Program-made: the position numbers and the translations under genes | Notes under the pieces: model-generated | Databases searched by the model: none | Told to the model about the DNA's origin: nothing | The model's input: the letters and a program-made list of their open reading frames with translations, nothing else | NCBI GenBank assembly: GCA_031552825.1 | Contig: JAVBMD010000004.1 | Coordinates: 62,001 to 126,000, forward strand | DNA: 64,000 bases | Origin: WQXF01 sp031552825 | GTDB lineage: Bacteria > Bacillota > Clostridia > Christensenellales > Aristaeellaceae | Direction: 5' to 3' | Part shown: positions 51,583 to 60,458 of the stretch, in pieces | Numbering within the stretch: position 1 is the stretch's first letter | Layout of the letters: each line of letters starts with the position of its first letter

Positions 51583-54500
51583 GAATTTATATGAAATCAT
51601 TCAGCAGTCCGGCTCCGAACGCATCGCCGCGCAATTCTTTCAGGATGGGGAAACCGTCACTTGGACCTACGCAGACTATGACCGCATGGCGCGCGCTTAC
51701 GCCGCGCACATCCGGCGCGCCCTTTGGCAAGGCGCGCAAAATGCGGTGGTGGCCATTCAGGTCGATACCTGCCCGCAGTGGCCGGCGATTTTCTGGGGTG
51801 TGGTGATGGCGGGGTTTTGCCCGCTGCTGCTCGACTTTACCTTGAGCGACGAGATGACCGCGCACATGCTCGGCCAAGCCGGGGCGGCGGGCATCGTAAC
51901 CCGCGTCGAGCGCAGCCTGCCGGATCGGTATCGGCAACTGCTCGCCGCCGATCTGCTGGCCGCGCCGGAAGCGCCGGGCAACTTCGCGCCGCGCTTCGCC
52001 GACGCGCTGGCGTTGCATACTTCGGGCACCACCTCCACGGCGCGCATCTTCGTCTATAACGGCGAGGCGGTGGCCAATCAGGTGCTCAACAGCGGTATTT
52101 TGTACAAGGCCTCTCGCTATATCATTGGCGACGAGCCGCGCCGCGTGCTGGTGTTTTTGCCGCTGCATCATGTGTTTGGCTTTATGATTAACGTGCTGTG
52201 GATTCAATTCATCGGCTACAACAGCATCTTTCTCAAGGACCGCGCGCCGCAGACCATCGTGGAAACCTGCAACAAGCTGCGCGTGGAAATGGTGGTGGCG
52301 GTACCGCTGCTGGTCAACAGCCTTTCGGTGGCGCTGGGCAAAAAGGTGGCCAAGGAACCGGCGGCCAAGCGCGCGCTCTTCGCGGCGATGCAGAGGCTTT
52401 CCATCGCGGTGCAAACCGTCGCGCCGCATGCCGGATTGCGCTTTGCGCGCAACGTGCTGTTCAAGCGCGTGGTCTCGCAGCTGTTGGGGCCGGATATCCG
52501 CTGCATCGTGCTGGGCGGCGGCCATACCCCTGCCGAGCACATGCGCACAATGAGCGCGCTGGGGTACTACACCCTCTGCGGCTTCGGCATGACCGAAACG
52601 GCGCTGACCTCGGCCGAAACCGGCATGAACGTGCATCGGCGCATCAGCGGCAGCGTGGGCAAGCCGCTGCCCTCCGCCGAGTATCAGGTGCGGCCCCAAG
52701 ACGGCAAGGATGCCGGGCGCGGGGAGATGTTCATCCGTGGCGGCACGCTGCATACCGGGCGGCTCGTCGACGGCGCGCTGCTGCCGCCCGATGTGGATGA
52801 GAACGGTTGGTATCCCACCGGCGACATCGTGCGGCTGACCCCTAAGGCGATGTGGGTGGAAGGGCGCAGCAAGGACGTCATCATCAATGAATCCGGGGAG
52901 AACGTGTATCCTGACGAATTGGAGGACGTGTTTGCCGGGCTGGAGGGGGTGGAGCAGTTTTGCGTGCTGGGTATCGCCCGCGCAAAGGGCGATCCCTATC
53001 AGGATATCACGCTGGTCTGCAGCGTCGGCATACTGTTCAACGACGTGCGGTATCTCGAGGCGCTGATCCACAAGATCAATCAAGCCAACGGCCGCCTGCC
53101 GCTGCTAAAGAAGGTGAGGCGCGTGCTGGCCACGCCGGAGAAGCTGCCGCTGGTCAACGGCATCAAGGTCAAGCGCGTTGCCCTGCGCGAGCAAATTGAA
53201 GGGCGCAGGATCCCCTTCCGCGATTTGGATCCGCGTGCGGCCGCCGTGGCGGCGCGCAGCGAGCCGCAACCCGAGCCGGTGGCGTGCGCCGCCTCGCCGG
53301 AGCCGCGATACGAGGAGATCCGCGCCAAGGTGCGTCACGCGTTTGCCGAGGTGCTGGAGCTCGAGGACGCCGCCGTCGGCGACGACGCGCACTTCATCGA
53401 GGATCTGGGCGGCGATAGCCTGCAAAGCTTGGGCGTGGCGCTCAAGGTGGAGGAGCTATTCGGCATCATGCTGCCAACGGAGCAATATGTGCGGTGCGCC
53501 AGCGTATCGGATCTTACGGCGCTGGTTTCCGCGCACCTTCGCGGCGATGCAGACTTGGAACGGTCGGCCGCGGGCGATGCGCGCGGGCCGGTGACCCCGG
53601 TCGTCCGCTTCGAGGACGCGCCGGAATATCAGGCGTTTGAGGCGCGCAAGGCCGAACTGCTGGCCTGCGGCAATCCGTACTTTGTGTGCCACGAATCGCC
53701 GCTGAGCGATGTGTCGCTGATGGACGGCAAGCAGGCGCTCAACTTCGGCTCCTACAATTATGTGGGCATGTCGGGGCGGCGCGAGGTGATGGACGCAGCC
53801 AAGGCCGCCATCGAGAAGTATGGCACCTCGGCCAGCGGCAGCCGCCTGCTGGCTGGAGAAAAGAGCCTGTATCAGGAGATGGAGGCGGCCATCGCAGAAT
53901 GGAAGCATGCCGAGGCGGCGCTGGTGCTGGTCGGCGGCCATTCGACCAACGTCTCCTTCGTGGGCAACTTCTGCGGCGAGCGGGACCTCATTGTGTACGA
54001 CGCGCTGGCGCATAATTCGGTGGAGCAAGGCTGCCGCCTCAGCGCCGCCGCCGCCAAGCCCTTCCCGCATAACGATTTTGCCGCGCTGGAGAGCATCCTG
54101 CGCTTGCAGCGCGATAAGTTTGAAAAGGTGCTCATCATCGTCGAGGGAGCCTACAGCATGGACGGCGACATCGCGCCCATCCCAGAGTTTGTGCGCTTGA
54201 AGAAAAAATACGGCTGTTTCTTGCTCGTTGACGAAGCGCACTCGGCCTGCGTCATCGGCAAAACCGGCGGCGGGGTCGACGAATACTTCGGCCTCGCGCC
54301 CGGCGATGTGGACGTCAAGATGGGTACGCTTTCGAAGGGGTTGGGCGCTTGCGGCGGCTATTTGGCCGGTTCCGCCGCGCTCATCGAATACCTGCGGTAT
54401 AATCTGCCGGGCTTCGTGTTCTCGGTGGGCATCTCGCCGCCGCTGGCTGCCGCTACGTTGGCCTCCATCCGGCTGCTGCGCGAGGATCCTTCGATTATGG

Positions 54501-54835
54501 AGCGCATGCGCCGCAATATCCGCGCCTTTATGGACGAGGCGGATGCGCGCGGGCTCGATACCTGCTTGGCCGGGGAAACCGCCATCGTACCCGTTCTCGT
54601 CGGGCGAGACGAGGATGCCTTCTTGCTCTCCGGCCTGTTGCGCGAGCAGGGCGTGTTCGTGCCCCCGGCGGTGTACCCCGCCGTGCCCAAGAACAAGGCG
54701 CGTTTGCGCTTCTGCGTGATTAGCGAACATCGGCCGGAACAGATCGCCCGCGCGCTGGATGCGCTGGAGCGCGTCGCCGCCGAAGCGGGCATCGAATTGC
54801 CGCGAAAAAGGCGCAAGGCTGCCACCTCCGCCTAG
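51521..54835 (+). CDS. Trifunctional acyl-AMP ligase / acyl carrier protein / alpha-oxoamine synthase
   Basis: 1104 residues. (1) About 1-560: adenylate-forming ligase, with LHTSGTTSTARIF, GFGMTETALTSAE, YPTGDIVRL, GRSKDVIINESGENVYPDELE and a catalytic Lys in VNGIKVKR. (2) About 595-680: acyl carrier domain, phosphopantetheine Ser633 in DLGGDSLQSLG. (3) About 700-1095: PLP enzyme of the 8-amino-7-oxononanoate synthase/serine palmitoyltransferase/CqsA group: GTSASGSRLLAGE, AHNSVEQG, DEAHSACVIG and PLP Lys939 in GTLSKGLGACGG. The chain could activate a carboxylic acid, load it on its own carrier and condense it with an amino acid with loss of CO2. Both substrates are unknown. GGGAGG 6 bases before ATG. 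Confidence 0.9.
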   Translation: MTETGFIARRIAQMERDKTLKNLYEIIQQSGSERIAAQFFQDGETVTWTYADYDRMARAYAAHIRRALWQGAQNAVVAIQVDTCPQWPAIFWGVVMAGFCPLLLDFTLSDEMTAHMLGQAGAAGIVTRVERSLPDRYRQLLAADLLAAPEAPGNFAPRFADALALHTSGTTSTARIFVYNGEAVANQVLNSGILYKASRYIIGDEPRRVLVFLPLHHVFGFMINVLWIQFIGYNSIFLKDRAPQTIVETCNKLRVEMVVAVPLLVNSLSVALGKKVAKEPAAKRALFAAMQRLSIAVQTVAPHAGLRFARNVLFKRVVSQLLGPDIRCIVLGGGHTPAEHMRTMSALGYYTLCGFGMTETALTSAETGMNVHRRISGSVGKPLPSAEYQVRPQDGKDAGRGEMFIRGGTLHTGRLVDGALLPPDVDENGWYPTGDIVRLTPKAMWVEGRSKDVIINESGENVYPDELEDVFAGLEGVEQFCVLGIARAKGDPYQDITLVCSVGILFNDVRYLEALIHKINQANGRLPLLKKVRRVLATPEKLPLVNGIKVKRVALREQIEGRRIPFRDLDPRAAAVAARSEPQPEPVACAASPEPRYEEIRAKVRHAFAEVLELEDAAVGDDAHFIEDLGGDSLQSLGVALKVEELFGIMLPTEQYVRCASVSDLTALVSAHLRGDADLERSAAGDARGPVTPVVRFEDAPEYQAFEARKAELLACGNPYFVCHESPLSDVSLMDGKQALNFGSYNYVGMSGRREVMDAAKAAIEKYGTSASGSRLLAGEKSLYQEMEAAIAEWKHAEAALVLVGGHSTNVSFVGNFCGERDLIVYDALAHNSVEQGCRLSAAAAKPFPHNDFAALESILRLQRDKFEKVLIIVEGAYSMDGDIAPIPEFVRLKKKYGCFLLVDEAHSACVIGKTGGGVDEYFGLAPGDVDVKMGTLSKGLGACGGYLAGSAALIEYLRYNLPGFVFSVGISPPLAAATLASIRLLREDPSIMERMRRNIRAFMDEADARGLDTCLAGETAIVPVLVGRDEDAFLLSGLLREQGVFVPPAVYPAVPKNKARLRFCVISEHRPEQIARALDALERVAAEAGIELPRKRRKAATSA

Positions 54836-54856
54836 GCGATACAACCGTTTTTTTAC

Positions 54857-54884
54857 AGGGAGGAATTGTATGTTCCTCCCTTTG
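54857..54884 (+). terminator. Hairpin after the oxoamine synthase gene
   Basis: AGGGAGGAA pairs with TTCCTCCCT around a 7-base loop, followed by only TTG; a weak intrinsic terminator at best. Confidence 0.5.
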
Positions 54885-55001
54885 CTGCGCCCGGGGAGAC
54901 ATAAAACCGTCCGCTTTTGTCCAACCTGCTCCAAGAAGCCGCGCAGCTTCTTGTAAAAGCGTTGGTTTTCCTGCCGAAATGTACACAAAGCGAGCAATGA
55001 A

Positions 55002-55010
55002 TGCTATAAT
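55002..55010 (+). promoter_or_regulatory. Extended -10 promoter (TGCTATAAT)
   Basis: Same extended -10 sequence as at 10453, 43 bases before ATG 55054. The -35 region (TGTACA at 54980) has a 19-base spacer and is weak. Confidence 0.6.
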
Positions 55011-55053
55011 GAAACCGTAACTCTATACGGTGGGCGGAGCTTTGGAGGTTAGC

Positions 55054-55851
55054 ATGTATCAAGTGCTTCTTGTCACCGATCAGGCCGACGTGCAGGGCGC
55101 CTTCGATTCCTTTGAGGATTGGACGACGCTGGGCTTCGCGATACCGCGCGTCGTGACCACCGCCAAGGAAGCCGTGCTGCTCATCGAGAGCAGTCAGGTG
55201 GACGCGGTGGCCTATGTGTTGCCCAAGGACGAAGGGCAGGCGTTCTTTGCCTTTCTTGCAAAACATCCCGAGGTGCGCTGCATGGAGGCTGCCACCGACG
55301 CGCTGCGCCTGCGCCGCGCGCTGAGCACCCTGCGCCGCACGCTGCGCGAGCAGGAGGGCGCCGATGTGCTCACCGACGTGCTGCCGATTTTGCAAAACGA
55401 ATTTTATCATAGCCTGTTAGAAGGCGCGCCGCTCAAGCCGGACGAGCTGGCCGCGCGCACCACGGCGCTGCGCATGCAGATCGCGCTGGATGCGCCGGTG
55501 TGCGTGGCGCAGCTGCAGCTGCCTCGCGGCGAGGTGTATCTGGAGGAAGTATGGCGCTATGGTCGCGATCGTCTGGAGGTGGCGCTGCGCAACTTCTTTG
55601 AGCGCGATCTGCCGGATCTCCGCTATGTGCTGGGCGTGAAAAGCCCGCAGGAGATCAAGCTGCTGGCCTGCCCAAAGGCTGACATCGATGCCGAGCGGAT
55701 GCGCGAGAAGGTTGCCGAGCGGATATCCAGCGCACGCGCCGAGCTTCGGGAATATCTGGAACTGGAAGTCAAGGTGAGCGGCCTTACGCTGTATCCAAGC
55801 CTGCCCGCGCTATGCGCGCGGGAGCGGGGCATGGCCGTGGTGGGGGTATAA
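55054..55851 (+). CDS. Degenerate receiver-domain protein related to YesN-type regulators
   Basis: 265 residues. The start MYQVLLVTDQADVQGAFDSF and DWTTLGF copy the opening of YesN/AraC-type response regulators. However, the acidic pair is reduced to T-D-Q and the phospho-acceptor position (normally x-x-D-I) reads AVAYVL, so phosphorylation is not expected. The rest (about 120-265) is helical and charged, with no AraC helix-turn-helix at the end, so it probably does not bind DNA. Possible role: decoy or partner protein. GGAGG 5 bases before ATG. Its stop overlaps the next start (TAATG). Confidence 0.65.
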   Translation: MYQVLLVTDQADVQGAFDSFEDWTTLGFAIPRVVTTAKEAVLLIESSQVDAVAYVLPKDEGQAFFAFLAKHPEVRCMEAATDALRLRRALSTLRRTLREQEGADVLTDVLPILQNEFYHSLLEGAPLKPDELAARTTALRMQIALDAPVCVAQLQLPRGEVYLEEVWRYGRDRLEVALRNFFERDLPDLRYVLGVKSPQEIKLLACPKADIDAERMREKVAERISSARAELREYLELEVKVSGLTLYPSLPALCARERGMAVVGV

Positions 55852-56411
55852 TGCGCCGCCGAAGTTTTCGAGCCGCCCCGATGAGCCTGCTGGCACTGGG
55901 CGGCTTTTTTTATGGCATACAGACGTTGCTCGATCCGCCGCTGTGGGTATACGCCGCCGGGCTGGGCGCGTTGCTGGTGGGCGGTATGTTGCTGTGGCTC
56001 GGGAGCAGGCCGCGCCGTGCCACGCTGCAGGCCGTCGACCGGATGGACGGCGTGGCGTTCGAGCGCTGTGTCGCGCGGCTGCTGCGCCGCGAGGGTTTCT
56101 CGGCCATTGCGCTGACCGCCGCCAGCGGCGATTACGGCGCCGACATCGTCGCGCGGCGGGACGGAGAGCGCTACATTTTTCAGTGCAAGCGCTATGGGCG
56201 CAACATCGGCATTACGCCGGTGCAGGAGATCCATGCCGCCGCCAGCCACTACGCGTCCGACGTGGAGGTGGTGGTCACCAACCAATACTTCACGCCCAAT
56301 GCGCGTGTGCTGGCGGAGGAGACCGGCGTCCTGCTCTGGGATCGCGACGATTTGGCGGCCATGCTGCGCGGCGCGCTGCCGCGGGAGAGCGCGGAAGAGA
56401 CCGAGCTGTAG
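55851..56411 (+). CDS. Membrane-anchored Mrr-type restriction endonuclease-like protein
   Basis: 186 residues. Two N-terminal hydrophobic helices (about 8-27 and 30-48), then a Mrr_cat domain: FERCVARLLRREGFSAI, catalytic Asp in SGDYGADIVARRDG and the QxK motif in FQCKRYGRNIG, which form the PD-(D/E)xK site. Membrane-tethered Mrr-like nucleases are thought to act on foreign or modified DNA; a housekeeping role is equally possible. Translationally coupled to the degenerate receiver gene through TAATG. Convergent with the next gene, whose stop is two bases away. Confidence 0.82.
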   Translation: MRRRSFRAAPMSLLALGGFFYGIQTLLDPPLWVYAAGLGALLVGGMLLWLGSRPRRATLQAVDRMDGVAFERCVARLLRREGFSAIALTAASGDYGADIVARRDGERYIFQCKRYGRNIGITPVQEIHAAASHYASDVEVVVTNQYFTPNARVLAEETGVLLWDRDDLAAMLRGALPRESAEETEL

Positions 56412-56412
56412 C

Positions 56413-57435
56413 TCAATCGCAGATCATCGCAAGATCCTCAAAATAGCGCCGGAGTTGTGTCGCCCTTGCGGCGGCCTCGCCCTCCTTCGCAGCCAGCGTA
56501 TGCCATGCCGCCATCAGGCGCAGGCTTTCCTCGCCATCATACACGGTGCGCCAGCCAAGCCGCAGGCGCGCCTTTTCGCTGTCCAGCCGAGGCGCCTCTG
56601 TTTGCACCGGGAACGCGTGCCGCGCTTGCGGGCGGGCGCTCTCGCCGGGGAAAGCCTTGCCGTAGGCCTCGGCCAGCGTCCGGCAGGCGAGGCGGTGCGA
56701 GCGCCAGTTTTGCGGCGGCGCGCCGAAGTTCCACGTATCGCCGGGATGGGTGGCGTGGGTGATCGTGCGCCCCAGCGCCAGCAGCGCCCCGGCCAGCGGC
56801 TCTAGGGCGTGCTGGAAGGGCGCGGAGGCGTCGGGGAACGCTGGCGCGGGCATCTCGCCGCGCTCCAGCGCATCCAGCCAAAGGCCGACCGGAGCCTCTG
56901 TGGGCAGATCCGGCGCGTCGGCGGGCATACCGCCGTAGAGTAGCGCGCCGTGATGCGCCACCACCACCGGCAGCGGATCGGTAAAGAAGCCGTGGCGATA
57001 CCCCTCGGCGAGCAGGCGCAGGCAAGCCTCGGCGCATCCGATGGCGTCGCGGCCGCCCAAGGGGTCGCCCTCGCGGCAAGCCCAAGGCGCGTCGGCATTG
57101 CGGTACGCGCCGTCGCCCAGAAGCAGCAGTGCGCCGCCCACGCCCCACGACATCGCCGTCGTCAGGCTGGCCGATAGCAGTTGCAGGGCGCTTTGCAGTG
57201 CCTGCGGGCTTTCCGACGCAGGCGGCTCCAGGCAGATCCATGCCCGAACTTGCCCGCGCACCAGCGCTTCGCGCAGCGCCTCGACGCGCCATGCACCCCC
57301 GCTCTCCTCCGCTAAGCACTCCACCTGCGCGCCCAGCGCTTCCAACAGTGCGCGCATCCATTCGCGCAGCGCCGCCGATCCGCCGCACAGCACGGCGCGC
57401 TGCCCTTCCCACATCTCCCGTAGATGGAGCATCAT
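56413..57435 (-). CDS. Degenerate SDR resembling CDP-glucose 4,6-dehydratase
   Basis: 340 residues. The C-terminal half keeps the RfbG-like end: GDTWNFGAPPQNW, then EAPRLDSEKARLRLGWRTVYDGEESL and an AAWHTL helix. The N-terminus has RAVLCGGSAALREWMRALLEALGA in place of the Gly-x-x-Gly-x-x-Gly Rossmann loop, and no Tyr-x-x-x-Lys pair is visible mid-protein. I therefore regard it as a non-catalytic relative, with moderate confidence. AAGGAGGG precedes the ATG-ATG start by 7 bases. Divergent from the binding-protein operon. Confidence 0.55.
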   Translation of the reverse strand: MMLHLREMWEGQRAVLCGGSAALREWMRALLEALGAQVECLAEESGGAWRVEALREALVRGQVRAWICLEPPASESPQALQSALQLLSASLTTAMSWGVGGALLLLGDGAYRNADAPWACREGDPLGGRDAIGCAEACLRLLAEGYRHGFFTDPLPVVVAHHGALLYGGMPADAPDLPTEAPVGLWLDALERGEMPAPAFPDASAPFQHALEPLAGALLALGRTITHATHPGDTWNFGAPPQNWRSHRLACRTLAEAYGKAFPGESARPQARHAFPVQTEAPRLDSEKARLRLGWRTVYDGEESLRLMAAWHTLAAKEGEAAARATQLRRYFEDLAMICD

Positions 57436-57504
57436 AGGCCGTCCCTCCTTCGCTGGTTCTGCGCCAGTCTATGCGGCGGAGGAGGTGGACTTGCCTTTTT
57501 CTTT

Positions 57505-57533
57505 TTGGCGAGGACGGCAAACTATGGTATAAT
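57505..57533 (+). promoter_or_regulatory. Promoter of the binding protein-to-tmk operon
   Basis: TTGGCG (57505-57510), 17-base spacer, TATAAT (57528-57533). Start point near 57540, about 30 bases before GTG 57570. Confidence 0.8.
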
Positions 57534-57569
57534 ACGCAAAGAATCGAGCGATAAACGGAGGGAATGGGC

Positions 57570-59078
57570 GTGCGCAAGGGATGGAAGATCCGGATGGCGG
57601 CGGTGCTGGCCGTGCTATGTTGCGCGGGCGGCGCGCGGGGAGCGGCCGCCGAACCGATGACGCTGGCGGGCTTTGACGGCGTGACCGGTCGCGACTGGGC
57701 GCGCAGCGAATTCTTCACGCGCATGCAGGCGCGCACCGGCGTGGCCTTCGCGCCCACGCAATATTCGGACAGCGAAGCCTTCCAGCACGCAAAGGAGGAG
57801 ATCCTTCGCTGCGAGGGGGTGTTGCCCGACGTGCTGTTTAAGGCTGAGCTGACCCCGCAAGAGGAGCTGCGAGGCGCTGCCAACGATGCGCTGATCGACC
57901 TCGCGCCGCTGCTGCCCGAGCACACGCCCAACCTATGGGCGCTGCTGGATGCGCACCCCGATTGGCGGGCCGCCATCACCTTGCCCGACGGCAAGATCGT
58001 CGCGTTGCCCGCGCTCAACGAGGAGCCGGAGCAGGTGATCCTGTGGATCAACCGCGCTTGGCTCGAAGCGCTGCAGCTGCCGATGCCTGGTTCGCCGGAG
58101 GCGCTGCGCGAGACGCTGACCGCTTTCCGCGACGGCGATCCAAACCGGAACGGCAGGAAGGACGAGCTGCCGCTGCTGCTCACCGGCCCGTGGGAAGCGC
58201 GCTGGCTGATGCCGTACTTCGGGCTGGTGGCCAACGATTACAATCTATTCCTAGGCGAGGATGGCGCGGTGCGGTTTGCCCCCTTTGAGCCGGAGTTTGC
58301 GGAATTTTTGCGTTATCTGCGCGGCCTTAACGCCGAGGGCTTGCTGGGGGAGGAAGCCTTCCGCACCACGCATGTGATGCTCGAACAGGCAAAGGACGCC
58401 AACAAGCAACGCATCGGCGCGCTGATCGCGCCCGCGCCGTACATCCCGCTGGATGTAGAATCGGCCGAGGCGTTTGCCGCGCTGTCGCCGATGGCTTATC
58501 GAGGGAAAACCGCGTACCGCGACCTGCTGGGGCCGGTGTGGCGCGGCGCGTTTGCCATCACCCGCGCCTGCCCCGATCCGGCGGCGGCGCTCCGCTGGGT
58601 GGATCAGCTTTACGCCGAGGAGGGCGCGATCCTAGCCGCCGCAGGGGAGAAGGACGTCGACTACGCCGTCGATCCCGATGGGCGATGGACGTTTTTGATC
58701 GAGGGCGGACGCTCGGCGGAGTTCATTCAAACCCAAGCGCTGATGCTCGACGGCGGCACCATGCCCGGCATCCGCCCGATGGCCTTTATGGCGCGCTCGG
58801 ATCACGCGCTGCAAAACCGCATCCTCACCGAGATCGCGGAGGTATCCCGATTCGCGCGCATGCCGATGCCGCTCGTGTACCTCACCGACGCCGAGCAGGC
58901 GGAGATCGACGCGCTGCAAGCCGCCGTCGGCCGCGCGGTGGAGGAGGGCGTCGCGCGCTTCACCACCGGCGAGACGCCGCTGGACGAGGAACACCTTGCC
59001 GCTTTTGAGCGCTCGCTGCGCGAGGCTGGCGCCGAGGCGCTGGTCGCCGCGTGGCAGGCGGTGCTGGATCGCAAGTAA
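57570..59078 (+). CDS. Extracellular solute-binding protein (family 1, LplA-like)
   Basis: 502 residues. Signal peptide RKGWKIRMAAVLAVLCCAGG; the Cys pair does not make a clean lipobox. Features of the large LplA-like binding proteins: DVLFKAELTPQEELR, LIDLAPLLPEHTPN, ITLPDGKIVALPALNEEP, LWINRAWLEALQLPMPGSPEAL, DGDPNRNGRKDELPLLLTG. No permeases are near, so it is an orphan. Start at GTG 57570, 7 bases from GGAGGG; ATG 57564 is too close to it. First gene of a five-gene operon. Confidence 0.83.
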   Translation: MRKGWKIRMAAVLAVLCCAGGARGAAAEPMTLAGFDGVTGRDWARSEFFTRMQARTGVAFAPTQYSDSEAFQHAKEEILRCEGVLPDVLFKAELTPQEELRGAANDALIDLAPLLPEHTPNLWALLDAHPDWRAAITLPDGKIVALPALNEEPEQVILWINRAWLEALQLPMPGSPEALRETLTAFRDGDPNRNGRKDELPLLLTGPWEARWLMPYFGLVANDYNLFLGEDGAVRFAPFEPEFAEFLRYLRGLNAEGLLGEEAFRTTHVMLEQAKDANKQRIGALIAPAPYIPLDVESAEAFAALSPMAYRGKTAYRDLLGPVWRGAFAITRACPDPAAALRWVDQLYAEEGAILAAAGEKDVDYAVDPDGRWTFLIEGGRSAEFIQTQALMLDGGTMPGIRPMAFMARSDHALQNRILTEIAEVSRFARMPMPLVYLTDAEQAEIDALQAAVGRAVEEGVARFTTGETPLDEEHLAAFERSLREAGAEALVAAWQAVLDRK

Positions 59079-59107
59079 TGCCGACTGGCATAAGAGGAGG
59101 TGGCCGT

Positions 59108-59677
59108 GTGTCCACGCTGCGCGAAATGGAGCGCGAGATTCGGGACGACGCCGAACTTACCCGGCGGTTTTATGAGCAGGAAGATCAGCGCGCCACGCTC
59201 CGGCTCGCCTATCCCGATGCCGATGCGCTGTTTGATACCCCGGTCGTCGGCGCGGAGATCCCGCTGGCAGGCGGCGCGTTCTTTGAGACCATCGACAACT
59301 GGCTGGCGGCGCTGCCGCGGGGCTGCGAACCCACGCTTCGCGTGGAAATCACGCGGGAGTGCGATGCGGAGGGGCGGTGCGCCGAGTATGTGCGCCAGAA
59401 CCTGCGCCTGCATGTGCGGCGCCTGTTGATGCGTCAGCGGCGGCGCGATCGCGTCAGCGCGTTCCTGCTGCTGGGCGGATGCATATTGTTTGTGGTCAGC
59501 TATGGGCTGAACAGATGGTTTCCCGGCGTCGATCTGCCCTTCGACGTGGTCAATACGCTGGGCTCGCTGCTCATTTGGAGCGGCGGCGAGCAGTTTTATC
59601 TCGACCGCAACCGGGATCGGTGGTTCCGGCGGAAATACATGGCGTTGCTGCGCCGATGGGAGGAAGAACATGCCTGA
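59108..59677 (+). CDS. Predicted membrane protein with two C-terminal helices, unknown function
   Basis: 189 residues. The first 110 are soluble and acidic/basic mixed (REMEREIRDDAELTRRFYEQ), followed by helix 1 (AFLLLGGCILFVVSYGL), a short loop and helix 2 (VVNTLGSLLIWSGGEQF), then a basic tail (RNRDRWFRRKYMALLRRW). I do not recognise the family. Start at GTG 59108, AGGAGGT 6 bases upstream. 29 bases after the binding-protein gene and overlapping the acetyltransferase by 8 bases. Confidence 0.75.
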   Translation: MSTLREMEREIRDDAELTRRFYEQEDQRATLRLAYPDADALFDTPVVGAEIPLAGGAFFETIDNWLAALPRGCEPTLRVEITRECDAEGRCAEYVRQNLRLHVRRLLMRQRRRDRVSAFLLLGGCILFVVSYGLNRWFPGVDLPFDVVNTLGSLLIWSGGEQFYLDRNRDRWFRRKYMALLRRWEEEHA

Positions 59678-60458
59678 TATCCAAATCATGCGCTGCGACT
59701 GGGCGGAGATTGCCGAGCCGGTGGCGCTGTATTATCGGGAGCGGGATATCTATGTCGAATCCTATTGGGAGGATCATGTGCTGGCCAGCAACCATTACAA
59801 GCTGGTGCAGAGCGGGCAGCTGGTCGGCTTTTTCGCCGTCCACGGCGGCGATACGCTGTGGATGTTCGCCGTGCTGCCCGAGGCTGCCGCGCAGGGGCAG
59901 GCGCTGTTTGCCCGCGCGCGCCAGTACGAGCAGGTAACCGGCGCCATCGTGCCCACCGGCGATGAATGCTTTCTCTGCCACGCGCTGGACAACTACGCGC
60001 GCGTGGAGAAGCAAGCCTACTTCAGCAATTACCGCGACACATCCGCCCCGGCTGACGCGCCGCCCATCACCCTGCGCCGCGTCGATCCCGATCGGGAGGA
60101 GGATTTCGCCACGCTGGCGCTCAGCGGCGACTTCCTCGCCGAGGAGGTGGAGAAACTAAAAGCGCGCATGCCGGAGCTGCTGGTGGACATCGTGGAGCTT
60201 GATGGCGAGGTTGCCGGGTTTGCCGTGACGCAGCGCGGCAAGATCCTCAAGGAGCATAGCAGCATCGGCCTTTACGTGATGGAAAGGCATCGCTTGGGCG
60301 GCGTGGGCGCGGCAATTTTGCGCACGCTGCGCGACAAGGAGCGCGCCGCCGGGTTCCGCCCGCGCTCCGGCTGCTGGTATTACAATCACAATTCAAAAAA
60401 GGTGCAGGAGCGCGCCGGAGCGTACATGGTCTCCCGCCTGCTGCATTTCTACTTCTGA
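59670..60458 (+). CDS. GNAT-family N-acetyltransferase
   Basis: 262 residues. The C-terminal half holds the GNAT fold: VDIVELDGEVAGFAVTQRGK, SIGLYVMERHRLGGVGAAIL (acetyl-CoA loop, R-x-x-G-x-G/A-like) and RSGCWYYNHNSKKVQERAGA. The N-terminal 125 residues look like a second, degenerate GNAT-like half (HYKLVQSGQLVGFFAVHGGD). The acceptor is unknown. Overlaps both neighbours, so it is fully embedded in the operon. Confidence 0.8.
   Translation: MPDIQIMRCDWAEIAEPVALYYRERDIYVESYWEDHVLASNHYKLVQSGQLVGFFAVHGGDTLWMFAVLPEAAAQGQALFARARQYEQVTGAIVPTGDECFLCHALDNYARVEKQAYFSNYRDTSAPADAPPITLRRVDPDREEDFATLALSGDFLAEEVEKLKARMPELLVDIVELDGEVAGFAVTQRGKILKEHSSIGLYVMERHRLGGVGAAILRTLRDKERAAGFRPRSGCWYYNHNSKKVQERAGAYMVSRLLHFYF

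Noticed and set aside
51587..54997. Long minus-strand frames (498 and 513 codons) opposite the ligase/ACP/oxoamine synthase
   Set aside because: Shadows caused by high GC; the plus-strand protein shows three intact domains across the same DNA.
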